Source: Gammaproteobacteria bacterium
Lineage (GTDB): Bacteria > Pseudomonadota > Gammaproteobacteria > Chromatiales > Sedimenticolaceae
DNA: 27,638 bases
Reading direction: 5' to 3'
Assembly (NCBI GenBank): GCA_020445165.1
Contig: JAGRHE010000016.1
Span: 1-27,638, forward strand
Numbering within the stretch: position 1 is the first letter of the stretch; the number at the start of each line of letters is the position of its first letter. The notes beneath the pieces were generated by a model. That model was not told the DNA's origin and ran no database searches. It saw only the letters and a program-made list of their open reading frames with translations. Made by a program: the position numbers and the translations under genes. Positions 6,846 to 14,394 of this stretch are shown piece by piece.

Positions 6846-8800
6846 CCGCCGGCAACAAGCAGACGCCGGCTGCGGCGGCCAACGACGAACGCAGCGCGCT
6901 GGCCGATCTCAAGGCCCTGCTCATGGGGCCGGAGCAGGCCGCGATCGACCGCCTGCAGCATGACAACGAAGACCGCCAGGTGCAGACCGAGCGGGTGTCC
7001 GCATCGCTGCCGCAATCCCTGCGCCGCGCCTACCAGCAGGATGCCGCCGAACTCAGCAGCGCGCTCGAGGCACCGGTGTCAGCCTGCATCGAGGACTCGG
7101 TGCAACGCAATCCGGGCTTCTTCGCCGACATCCTGTACCCGGTCATGGGCCCGGCGATCCGGCGTTCGATCACCCAGGCGATGAAGAGCCTGGTCCAGCA
7201 AATCAATCTCACGCTCGAACACAGCCTGTCGTTCAAGGGTCTGCGCTGGCGCGTCGAGGCCATGCGCAGCGGGGTACCGTTCGCCGAGATCGTGTTGCGG
7301 CATACCCTGCTCTACCGGGTCGAAGAGGCATTCCTGATCCAGAGCGGCAGCGGACTGCTGATCCGCCACGTCGGCCACAGCAACCCGGCACCGAACGAGC
7401 AGGAACGCGACGCCGATGCCGTGTCGGCCATGTTGACCGCGATTCGCGACTTCACCCGCGACACCATCGATCGCGATGGTGAAGACACCCGCCTGGAGAG
7501 CATCGACGTCGGCGATCACACGCTGTGGCTGGTGCACGGCCCTGATGCCTACCTGGCCTGCGCGATCCGTGGCATCCCGCCGTTGCAGCTGCGCGACGAC
7601 ATGAATGATGTGCTCGAACAGATCCATCACCGGCATGCGCAGCTGCTGGAGAACTTCGACGGCGACGACACAGCCACCGCGCCGCTGGTCCCGCTGCTCG
7701 ACCGCTGCCTGCAGAGTGAACGCGAGCAACCACCGCGCAAGGGGCCGCCCTGGCCGCTGCTCATCATTGCATCGCTGCTGCTCGCGGCGCTCGGCTGGTG
7801 GCTGTATACGCTGTGGCAGGACGGCAATGAGCTGCGTGCACGGCAGGCGGCTCAGGATGCGGCGATCGCCAGCCTGCGCCAGGCACCGGGCATCGTCGTC
7901 ACCGACATCACAAGGATCGATGACCATCTCAACATCAGCGGACTGCACGATCCGCTCATGCCGGCACCTGCCGATCGCTTGGTCGAGGCCGGACTTGCCG
8001 ACAGCGATTTCACACTGAGCTTTCAACCATTCCAGTCGAGCGACGCCGACGCCGCATTGCGGCGCGCCCGACAGCGCCTCTCGCCCCCGGACGGCGTCGA
8101 ACTGGACTTCGCGCAGGGCACGCTGCAACTGCGCGGCACGGCCGACAACGACTGGCGCCAACGAGCCGAACTGCTGGCCTTGACGGTACCGGGCATCAAC
8201 ACCGTCGACAGCAGCGCACTCGAAGACAGTGACACACGCCTGCTGCGTGAGCTGCGCGCGGCCCTGCAGCCGCCGGACGATGTTCAGATAAGGGTCGAGC
8301 GCGGCCACGCCACGCTGACCGGCCAAGCACCGCTGGCCTGGATTCGGTCGCTGGGCGATGCGCCGCCGCAACTGTCCGGCCTGCTTGCTCTCGATCACGG
8401 CACCCTGAAACCCTACGAGCGGGCGCGCCTGGCGCAGCTGGTCACCCTGATCGAGGCTGCCAGCGTAGCGTTCGCCGACGGCACCGAAATCGCGCAAGGG
8501 CAGCAGGTCCACATGGATAGCATTGCCGCACTGGTCGCCGAGGCCTACCAACACGCCATGGATCTCGGTCACCCGATGCGGCTGCAGGTGATCGGGCGCA
8601 CCGACGGTGTCGGCACCGTCGAGCAGAACCTGTTCATCGCCAGCCGGCGCGCCGATGCGGTCGCCGAACGTCTGCGCGCATCGCAGGCTCCCATGCCTCC
8701 AATCGACCTGCGCACCTTGACCGAAGCGGCACAATCGAACGAACTGAATATCGATCTGCGCCGGGTCGAGTTCCATGTCACCGGTATCGACAAGAACTGA
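6842..8800 (+). CDS. Inner-membrane protein with BON-like repeats and C-terminal OmpA domain
   Basis: 652 aa. An N-terminal cytoplasmic half (about 1-300) includes a conserved-looking helical block (ILYPVMGPAIRRSI..AMKSLVQQIN) and a mixed domain after it. One transmembrane helix at about 302-324 is followed by a periplasmic part with two BON-like modules (about 410-510, each with V-x-L-x-G) and an OmpA C-terminal-like peptidoglycan-binding domain (about 540-625) containing V-I-G-R-T-D-G-V-G and SRRADAVAERL. Known OmpA-like domains bind diaminopimelate in the wall; here the protein would bridge wall and cytoplasm. It is coupled upstream (ATGA), and the GTPase gene starts 3 nt after its stop. 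Resembles uncharacterised OmpA proteins paired with Rab-like GTPases. Confidence 0.82.
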   Translation: MTAGNKQTPAAAANDERSALADLKALLMGPEQAAIDRLQHDNEDRQVQTERVSASLPQSLRRAYQQDAAELSSALEAPVSACIEDSVQRNPGFFADILYPVMGPAIRRSITQAMKSLVQQINLTLEHSLSFKGLRWRVEAMRSGVPFAEIVLRHTLLYRVEEAFLIQSGSGLLIRHVGHSNPAPNEQERDADAVSAMLTAIRDFTRDTIDRDGEDTRLESIDVGDHTLWLVHGPDAYLACAIRGIPPLQLRDDMNDVLEQIHHRHAQLLENFDGDDTATAPLVPLLDRCLQSEREQPPRKGPPWPLLIIASLLLAALGWWLYTLWQDGNELRARQAAQDAAIASLRQAPGIVVTDITRIDDHLNISGLHDPLMPAPADRLVEAGLADSDFTLSFQPFQSSDADAALRRARQRLSPPDGVELDFAQGTLQLRGTADNDWRQRAELLALTVPGINTVDSSALEDSDTRLLRELRAALQPPDDVQIRVERGHATLTGQAPLAWIRSLGDAPPQLSGLLALDHGTLKPYERARLAQLVTLIEAASVAFADGTEIAQGQQVHMDSIAALVAEAYQHAMDLGHPMRLQVIGRTDGVGTVEQNLFIASRRADAVAERLRASQAPMPPIDLRTLTEAAQSNELNIDLRRVEFHVTGIDKN

Positions 8801-8803
8801 CCG

Positions 8804-9307
8804 ATGAAGACACGCAAGATCTGCATGATCGGCGACTTCGCGATCGGCAAGACCAGCCTGGTCGGGCGCTTCGTGCGCCAGGCCTTCGGCGAGCAGTACC
8901 TGACCACGGTCGGCGTCAAGATCGACACGCGCGAGTTGAGCCTGCCTTCGGGTGATGAACTCAAGCTGGTCCTGTGGGATATCGCCGGCAAGAGCGCACT
9001 GGCCGACATCGACACCAATTACCTGCGTGATGCCTCGGGCTACCTGCTGGTTGCCGATGGCACGCGCGGTGAGACGCTGGACAGCGCGCTCACACTGCAC
9101 GACACGGTGCGCACCAGGCTTGGCGACGTGCCATTCTGCCTGCTGCTCAACAAGGCCGACCTCGACGCGCAATGGACGGTCGATCGGGAGCGGCTGGCGG
9201 CACTGAAGGCACAGTCGTGGCCACTCAGGGAGACCAGTGCCCTCAGTGGCGACGGCGTGGAGAATGCCTTCATCCGTCTCGGCCAGCAGCTGCTGCACGC
9301 CGTATGA
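8804..9307 (+). CDS. Small Rab/Ras-like GTPase
   Basis: 167 aa, a single G domain. G1/P-loop is G-D-F-A-I-G-K-T-S at residues 10-18, G2 Thr is in TTVG (34-37), G3 is W-D-I-A-G-K (58-63), G4 is N-K-A-D (116-119), and a G5-like S-A-L-S is near 147. In eukaryotic Rab/Ras proteins G3 ends in Gln, the residue that positions the attacking water; here it is Lys63, so intrinsic hydrolysis should be slow or depend on a partner. No lipidation motif or membrane segment is seen. It is placed between the OmpA/BON membrane protein (3-nt gap) and the kinase (ATGA overlap), which suggests it signals between the two. Confidence 0.88.
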   Translation: MKTRKICMIGDFAIGKTSLVGRFVRQAFGEQYLTTVGVKIDTRELSLPSGDELKLVLWDIAGKSALADIDTNYLRDASGYLLVADGTRGETLDSALTLHDTVRTRLGDVPFCLLLNKADLDAQWTVDRERLAALKAQSWPLRETSALSGDGVENAFIRLGQQLLHAV

Positions 9308-10788
9308 GTGAAGCGCTCGACAGCGTCGCGCGACATGTGAATCGACAGCTGTCGCAGCGGGCGCGCCCACTGTTTCTCGATCTCGACAATGCCTTCCGAC
9401 TGCGTGATCTGCGCGGTGACTCGCGTCACTTCGGCTGGAGCCGGTCGGATATCGGCAGTGATGCAAGCATCCGGCTGCCGCTACTCGCAACCCTCGACCC
9501 GGCGGGCAACCTGACTGGCGATCCAGCACAATCATGGCGCTTCGTGTCACTGCCTGATGCACCGGTCTGCCATGTCCACCTGCTGCGCCTCGACGACGGC
9601 TGGGGCCTGGCGCTGCTCGATGCCAGTACCGAACACGCCGAGCAACAGGCGCGCCAGCAGGCCGCACACGAACTGCTGCTGCTACGTGAAGAACGCGAAC
9701 GCCTGCTGGCCGAACTGGAACGCAGCAACCGGCTCAAAAGCGCTTTCATCGCGCGCATGTCGCACGAATTCCGCACCCCGCTGACATCGGTCATCGGCTA
9801 CGGCGAACAGCTGCGCGAGGTGTGCGACGATGCCCGCGGCCAACACTATGCGGGCGCCGTGCTGCGCGGTGGACGCTACCTGCTCAACCTGGTCGAGAAC
9901 CTGCTCGACCAGGCGCTGATCGAAAACCAGCAACCGCGCATCGATGCCAACGCCTGCGATCTGCACGCCGTCAGCGACGAGGCGGAACAGCTGCTGCGCC
10001 CGCTGGCCGAGCAGAAAAACCTCGCCCTGGCGTGGTGGTTCGACGGCAGCATTCCGGTCCGCGTCTGGCTCGATGCCGCCCGCCTGCAACAGGTCCTGCT
10101 CAACCTGGTCGGCAACGCGATCAAGTTCACCGACAGCGGCAGCATCAATGTCGAGTTCGACTGGCGCGACGAAAGCCTGCATGTCGCGGTCAGCGATTCC
10201 GGCCCGGGCATAGCTGTCGACCAGCAGCAGGCGATCTTCGAGCCCTACCAACAGGCCGACGACAGCCACCGGACCAAGGGTGCCGGGCTCGGCCTGGCCA
10301 TCAGCCGCGCCCTGGTCGAGGCGATGGACGGCGAGCTGCGCCTGGCCAGCAGCGACTCACGCGGCTCACGCTTCGAGTTTCACATCGCCGCACCGGCCGT
10401 GCGTCCGGGCGGCGCAGATGCGGACGTGCTGGCCGGACGCCTCGTGCTGTTGGTCGACGACGACCGTGACCTGCTCGACCTGTTCAGCCTCTATCTGAAG
10501 GCGGCCGGCTGCAGCGTGCACACGGCGGCCGATGCCGAACAGGCGACTACCATCGTCAAACGCTTCAGACCGGACGTTGCCATCGTCGATCTGAACCTGG
10601 GCGACGCAAACGGCACCGATGTCGCCGCCGGCCTGCGCAGGTCCGGTCATCGCGGCCCGATTGTCCTGCTCAGCGCCGCGATCGCAGTGCCATCACAAGG
10701 CGATGGTCGCAGTGCGTTCGATGCCTGCTGGCAGAAGCCGATCGGCCGCGCGCAATTGCTCGATGGCATCGCCGGCCTGCTCGCGTGA
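9304..10788 (+). CDS. Cytoplasmic hybrid histidine kinase (HisKA-HATPase-REC)
   Basis: 494 aa, started at the ATG overlapping the GTPase stop. An N-terminal sensory region (about 1-110, PAS-like in size but unassigned) is followed by a short coiled-coil (112-143). The HisKA box is M-S-H154-E-F-R-T-P-L. HATPase motifs are N-L-V-G-N-A-I-K-F-T, D-S-G-P-G-I-A and G-A-G-L-G-L-A-I. A C-terminal receiver domain starts at LVLLVDDDRD, with the phospho-acceptor Asp in I-V-D-L-N-L. There are no transmembrane segments, so input is intracellular, perhaps from the GTPase. A hybrid kinase needs an Hpt partner; a lone Hpt protein is encoded at 4480. The stop overlaps the GTG start of hypF. Confidence 0.9.
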   Translation: MSEALDSVARHVNRQLSQRARPLFLDLDNAFRLRDLRGDSRHFGWSRSDIGSDASIRLPLLATLDPAGNLTGDPAQSWRFVSLPDAPVCHVHLLRLDDGWGLALLDASTEHAEQQARQQAAHELLLLREERERLLAELERSNRLKSAFIARMSHEFRTPLTSVIGYGEQLREVCDDARGQHYAGAVLRGGRYLLNLVENLLDQALIENQQPRIDANACDLHAVSDEAEQLLRPLAEQKNLALAWWFDGSIPVRVWLDAARLQQVLLNLVGNAIKFTDSGSINVEFDWRDESLHVAVSDSGPGIAVDQQQAIFEPYQQADDSHRTKGAGLGLAISRALVEAMDGELRLASSDSRGSRFEFHIAAPAVRPGGADADVLAGRLVLLVDDDRDLLDLFSLYLKAAGCSVHTAADAEQATTIVKRFRPDVAIVDLNLGDANGTDVAAGLRRSGHRGPIVLLSAAIAVPSQGDGRSAFDACWQKPIGRAQLLDGIAGLLA

Positions 10789-13127
10789 GGGGCACACAGA
10801 TCCGCGTCCGCGGACTGGTACAGGGTGTCGGCTTTCGTCCCACCGTGTGGCGCCTGGCGCACGAACTCGGCCTGCACGGCGATGTGCGCAATGATGGCAG
10901 CGGGGTCCTGATTCGCGTCGCCGGTGATGCAGCGGACATCGACCGCCTGGGCGCAACACTGCGGGCACAATGTCCACCGCTGGCACGCATCGACAGCATC
11001 GAGTGCAGCGGGATCGAAGACCTGCCGGACCTGCAGGGATTCACGATCGTCGACAGCGATGCCAGCGAGGTGCGCACCGGCGTGGTACCGGACGCCGCCA
11101 CCTGCAGTGCCTGCGCGCACGAGATCAAAGACCCCGGCGACCGCCGCTACCGCTACCCGTTCACCAATTGCACCCATTGCGGTCCGCGCCTGAGCATCGT
11201 GCAGCGCATACCCTATGACCGCGCCAACACCAGCATGTCCGCGTTCACGATGTGCCCTGCCTGCAATGCCGAATACCACGATCCGGCAGACCGGCGCTTT
11301 CACGCCCAGCCAAACGCCTGCCCGGCTTGTGGCCCGCGCGCCTGGCTGGTCGACGCACAGGACCAGCCAGTTGAACGCGACGGGATGGATGCCATCGCTC
11401 TTGCCGGCGCCCTGTTGCAGCAGGGCGCCATCATCGCGATCAAGGGGATTGGCGGCTTTCACCTCGCCTGCGATGCCTGCAATGCCGGTGCCGTCGACGA
11501 GCTGCGCCGCCGCAAACGCCGCTTCGGCAAACCATTCGCCCTGATGGCCCGTGATGTCGACACGATCCGCCGTTACGTGGATGTCGACGAGACCGCCGCC
11601 GCGACCCTGCGCTCGTCCGCTGCTCCCATCGTGCTGCTGCGCGCCCGAGCCGGCGTCGACGGGCCGGCGATCGCAGCGGGCATCGCGCCGGGTCAGGCCC
11701 TGCTCGGCTTCATGTTGCCCTACAGCCCGCTGCATCAGCTGTTGCTGGCGGACTGGCGCACACCACTGGTCATGACCAGCGGCAACCTCAGTGATGAACC
11801 GCAATGCACCGACAACGACGAAGTGCGCAAGCGCATGTCAGGCCTTGCCGACTGCTACCTGCTGCACGATCGCGCAATCGTCAACCGGGTCGACGACTCG
11901 GTCGTGCGCATCATGCAAGGGCGGCCGCGACTGCTGCGCCGCGCGCGTGGCTATGCACCGGCACCGATCCGGCTACCGGACGGTTTTACAGACTGCCCGC
12001 CGGTGCTGGCCCTCGGCGGCGAGCTGAAGAACACCATCTGCCTGCTCAAGAACGGCGAGGCAATCATCTCGCAACACCTCGGTGATCTCGAGGATGCACG
12101 CACGGCCGACGCCTTCGAAGGCGTGGTCAGCCTCTACTCCGCGCTTTTCGAGCAGGCGCCGCAGCTGATCGCCGTCGACCTGCACCCGGACTACCGTTCG
12201 ACGCGCTACGGCCACAGCCTGGCGGAGAATACGGGCAAGACGATCCATGTCGTCCAACACCACCATGCCCACATCGCCAGCGTGCTGGCCGACAACGGCT
12301 GGCCGGTCGACGGCCCGAAGGTGCTCGGCGTCGCGTTGGACGGACTCGGACTGGGCAGCGACGGTACCTTGTGGGGTGGCGAGTTCCTGCTCGCCGACTA
12401 CCGTGGCTTCGAAAGGCTCGCGCACCTCAAACCGACCGCCATGCCCGGTGGCACCCGGGCGATCCTCGAACCCTGGCGCAACACTTACGCGCACATCGTG
12501 CATCACATTGGCCAGGCATCGTTCGAGGAACGTTACGGCAATCTCGCACTGGCGGAGCGCCTGCGGCAGAAGCCGTGTGCAACGCTCGCCGCGATGATGG
12601 AACGTGGCATCAACAGCCCGCTGTGCAGCTCCTACGGACGCCTGTTCGATGCGGTCGCCGGCGCACTGGATGTATCCGCCGATGCCGTCAGCTACGAGGG
12701 ACAGGCAGCAATCGAGCTCGAAGCACTGGCAGCGGGCGCGAGCGATGGACTGGATGGGACCGGGTACGTGCTCGACATCACCGAAGACGGCAACGTCCTG
12801 CAACTGGACCCGGCACCGATGTGGCAGGCATTGCTTCAAGATCTCGCGAACGGCACGCCGCGCGCAAGCATCGCCGCACGCTTCCACCAGGGCCTAGCGG
12901 ACTCGACCGCTGATCTCGCTGCGCAGATCGCACAGCAGCAAGGCATCGACACGATTGCCCTGTCCGGCGGCGTGATGCAGAACGCCCTGCTGTTCGAACG
13001 CATTGCGAACAGGCTCGACGCACGTGGCCTGCGTGTACTGAGTCACCAGCAGGTGCCGGCCAACGACGGTGGCTTGTCACTCGGCCAGGCGGTGGTCGCC
13101 GCGGCCAGCCGGATCGCGGAAACATGA
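10785..13127 (+). CDS. hypF: Carbamoyltransferase HypF, [NiFe]-hydrogenase maturation
   Basis: 780 aa, GTG start overlapping the kinase stop (GTGA). Domains in order: acylphosphatase-like (VRGLVQGVGFRPT, catalytic R18 and N36); two C-x2-C-x18-C-x2-C zinc fingers (C107/C110/C129/C132 and C157/C160/C179/C182); YrdC-like domain (about 200-385); Kae1-like domain with the metal-binding H-H-H-A-H at 492-496 and L-S-G-G-V-M-Q-N near the C-terminus. Known reaction: uses carbamoyl phosphate and ATP to carbamoylate the C-terminal Cys of HypE, giving the CN ligands of the active-site iron. All motifs are intact and length is typical. Its separation from hypA/hypB and coupling to a kinase are unusual. 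Confidence 0.97.
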   Translation: MRGTQIRVRGLVQGVGFRPTVWRLAHELGLHGDVRNDGSGVLIRVAGDAADIDRLGATLRAQCPPLARIDSIECSGIEDLPDLQGFTIVDSDASEVRTGVVPDAATCSACAHEIKDPGDRRYRYPFTNCTHCGPRLSIVQRIPYDRANTSMSAFTMCPACNAEYHDPADRRFHAQPNACPACGPRAWLVDAQDQPVERDGMDAIALAGALLQQGAIIAIKGIGGFHLACDACNAGAVDELRRRKRRFGKPFALMARDVDTIRRYVDVDETAAATLRSSAAPIVLLRARAGVDGPAIAAGIAPGQALLGFMLPYSPLHQLLLADWRTPLVMTSGNLSDEPQCTDNDEVRKRMSGLADCYLLHDRAIVNRVDDSVVRIMQGRPRLLRRARGYAPAPIRLPDGFTDCPPVLALGGELKNTICLLKNGEAIISQHLGDLEDARTADAFEGVVSLYSALFEQAPQLIAVDLHPDYRSTRYGHSLAENTGKTIHVVQHHHAHIASVLADNGWPVDGPKVLGVALDGLGLGSDGTLWGGEFLLADYRGFERLAHLKPTAMPGGTRAILEPWRNTYAHIVHHIGQASFEERYGNLALAERLRQKPCATLAAMMERGINSPLCSSYGRLFDAVAGALDVSADAVSYEGQAAIELEALAAGASDGLDGTGYVLDITEDGNVLQLDPAPMWQALLQDLANGTPRASIAARFHQGLADSTADLAAQIAQQQGIDTIALSGGVMQNALLFERIANRLDARGLRVLSHQQVPANDGGLSLGQAVVAAASRIAET

Positions 13128-13630
13128 GAACGGCGGCAGGCCTGGCATTGCTCGCGACACTGCTCGGCAGCTTGCCGGGTAATGCCCTTGCGCGCACGAC
13201 GCCTGACGAGACACCAGCGGTCATCGGCTGGGTCGAGCAGGTCACGTTGACCGAATCGGCACTGTCGCTGCAGGCCAAGGTGGACACGGGGGCCGACGTG
13301 TCGTCCGTCCACACCGACAGCCTGAGGTACTTCAGCCGTGATGGATCACCCTGGGTCGAGTTCATGCTGCGCGCAGACGACGGCAGGTCACGACAGATGC
13401 AGCAGCCGGTCGTGCGCTTCGCCAGCATCAAACTGAAAACCACCGGCGTGCAGCGCCGGCCGGTGGTGAGGCTCGGTGTCTGCGTCGGCGACCGCTACCG
13501 CGTCACCGAGTTCAACCTCAGCCAGCGCGGCGCATTCACCTACCCGGTGCTGCTGGGGCGTAGTTTTCTCGCCGGTCACTACCTCGTCGACCCGGCCGCG
13601 AAGTACCGGCAGGCGCCGCGCTGCAATTGA
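13124..13630 (+). CDS. Secreted retropepsin-like aspartyl/zinc protease family protein
   Basis: 168 aa, coupled to hypF by ATGA overlap. An N-terminal signal peptide ends near A-L-A (residue 23). The core K-V-D54-T-G-A-D-V-S-S-V is the active-site loop of the retropepsin-like RimK/Zn-protease family (DUF785-like), and the later V-L-L-G-R-S-F-L is the partner hydrophobic-Gly motif of that fold. Members are often encoded next to RimK ligases or occur as periplasmic proteins; substrates are mostly unknown. Location after hypF does not by itself show a role in hydrogenase maturation, since the large-subunit protease is HupD. Periplasmic location is inferred. Confidence 0.8.
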   Translation: MRTAAGLALLATLLGSLPGNALARTTPDETPAVIGWVEQVTLTESALSLQAKVDTGADVSSVHTDSLRYFSRDGSPWVEFMLRADDGRSRQMQQPVVRFASIKLKTTGVQRRPVVRLGVCVGDRYRVTEFNLSQRGAFTYPVLLGRSFLAGHYLVDPAAKYRQAPRCN

Positions 13631-13877
13631 GATTCAATCGGGTCCCGTCCACGGAGGAGTCGTCGACTCTCTGAGATCGATGCCCCTTGTTGGCTATGCG
13701 AGTCGGCGGCAACGAATAGCCGCCAGCCCGAATAACCGGCCGAACAGGATTTTCATTTCGAATAATCCGATGATTGTTCGATCGATTTCCGAGTTTTCGC
13801 AAAGCGCTCACCTTTGCATGATCGCAACACAGCCCATCTTGGCTTACGTTTCATCGGTCGAAAGGAGAGAAGAAGGT

Positions 13878-14156
13878 ATGAGCTTGTTTGCCCACAGCTA
13901 CGAGTATCAGCGTTCATTCGCCAGGCTTCGGGAAGAGTTTTCCGCTCCCTCTCGAACGCGGACTGAGCCGGCCGCCCCGGGGGAGGGGGAAACCAGGCGC
14001 CCCAAGTCAGTTCCCGATTCGGGTGGTCAGCGAGAAGTGTTTGTGCGCAACAAGGCTCACAATGTCATCCCGCCCCAAGTGGTGGGCGGGTCTCCACTGA
14101 TGCAATACGACGCCAAGGCGTGGGGACGGTTCCTGGACAGCAAGCGGATGAAATAA
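13878..14156 (+). CDS. Small hypothetical protein (92 aa)
   Basis: The start is chosen at the ATG preceded by AAAGGAGAG (AAGGAG 10 nt upstream) and a purine-rich GAAGG stretch; the frame is open further upstream but without an RBS. The product is charged and probably cytoplasmic, with an aromatic N-terminus (SLFAHSYEYQRSF), a Pro/Gly/Arg-rich low-complexity middle (residues 24-52) and a C-terminal segment (PPQVVGGSPLMQYDAKAWGRF). I do not recognise a family. It stands alone with 247 nt of non-coding sequence upstream and a large hairpin 28 nt downstream. Confidence 0.55.
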   Translation: MSLFAHSYEYQRSFARLREEFSAPSRTRTEPAAPGEGETRRPKSVPDSGGQREVFVRNKAHNVIPPQVVGGSPLMQYDAKAWGRFLDSKRMK

Positions 14157-14394
14157 CCCGGGAAAATCGGTACGGGATCTGAATCGTGCCGGAAGCGAGG
14201 CCAAAAGAAACCTGCGCTTCCGGCACGTACTCATTTGGGTCGCTGGGGGTTCGGATCTCCACCGGCAGCTTTGGCCGGCGGATTCAACCTGTTGGGCCAA
14301 GTGAAAAGTGGTCGAATGCCGGCAATGATCACGGGAATACGGCCGCAGCAATAGTCCGATCCAACCAAAGGTGTTGCTGCAGCACACGGATGCA
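14157..14394. other. Convergent intergenic region
   Basis: 238 nt between the 3' ends of the small hypothetical gene and the TIR gene. Its only clear element is the long hairpin at 14185-14227; nothing else recognised. Confidence 0.4.
14185..14227. repeat. Long inverted repeat (13-bp perfect stem) between convergent genes
   Basis: CGTGCCGGAAGCG (14185-14197) pairs perfectly with 14215-14227. AGG/CCT can extend the stem inside with one bulged G, leaving a 10-nt A-rich loop. No T-run follows on either strand, so it is not a classic intrinsic terminator. It may still stop or stabilise transcripts from both converging genes, or be a REP-like element. Confidence 0.75.

Noticed and set aside
7079..9667. 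Long 862-codon open frame on the minus strand
   Set aside because: It lies antisense to the OmpA-like, GTPase and kinase genes, which show clear domains on the plus strand; the composition is typical of a GC-rich antisense shadow.
13784..13820. TTTGC near 13815 as a -12 element of a sigma-54 promoter for the small hypothetical gene
   Set aside because: No GG 12 nt upstream of the GC.
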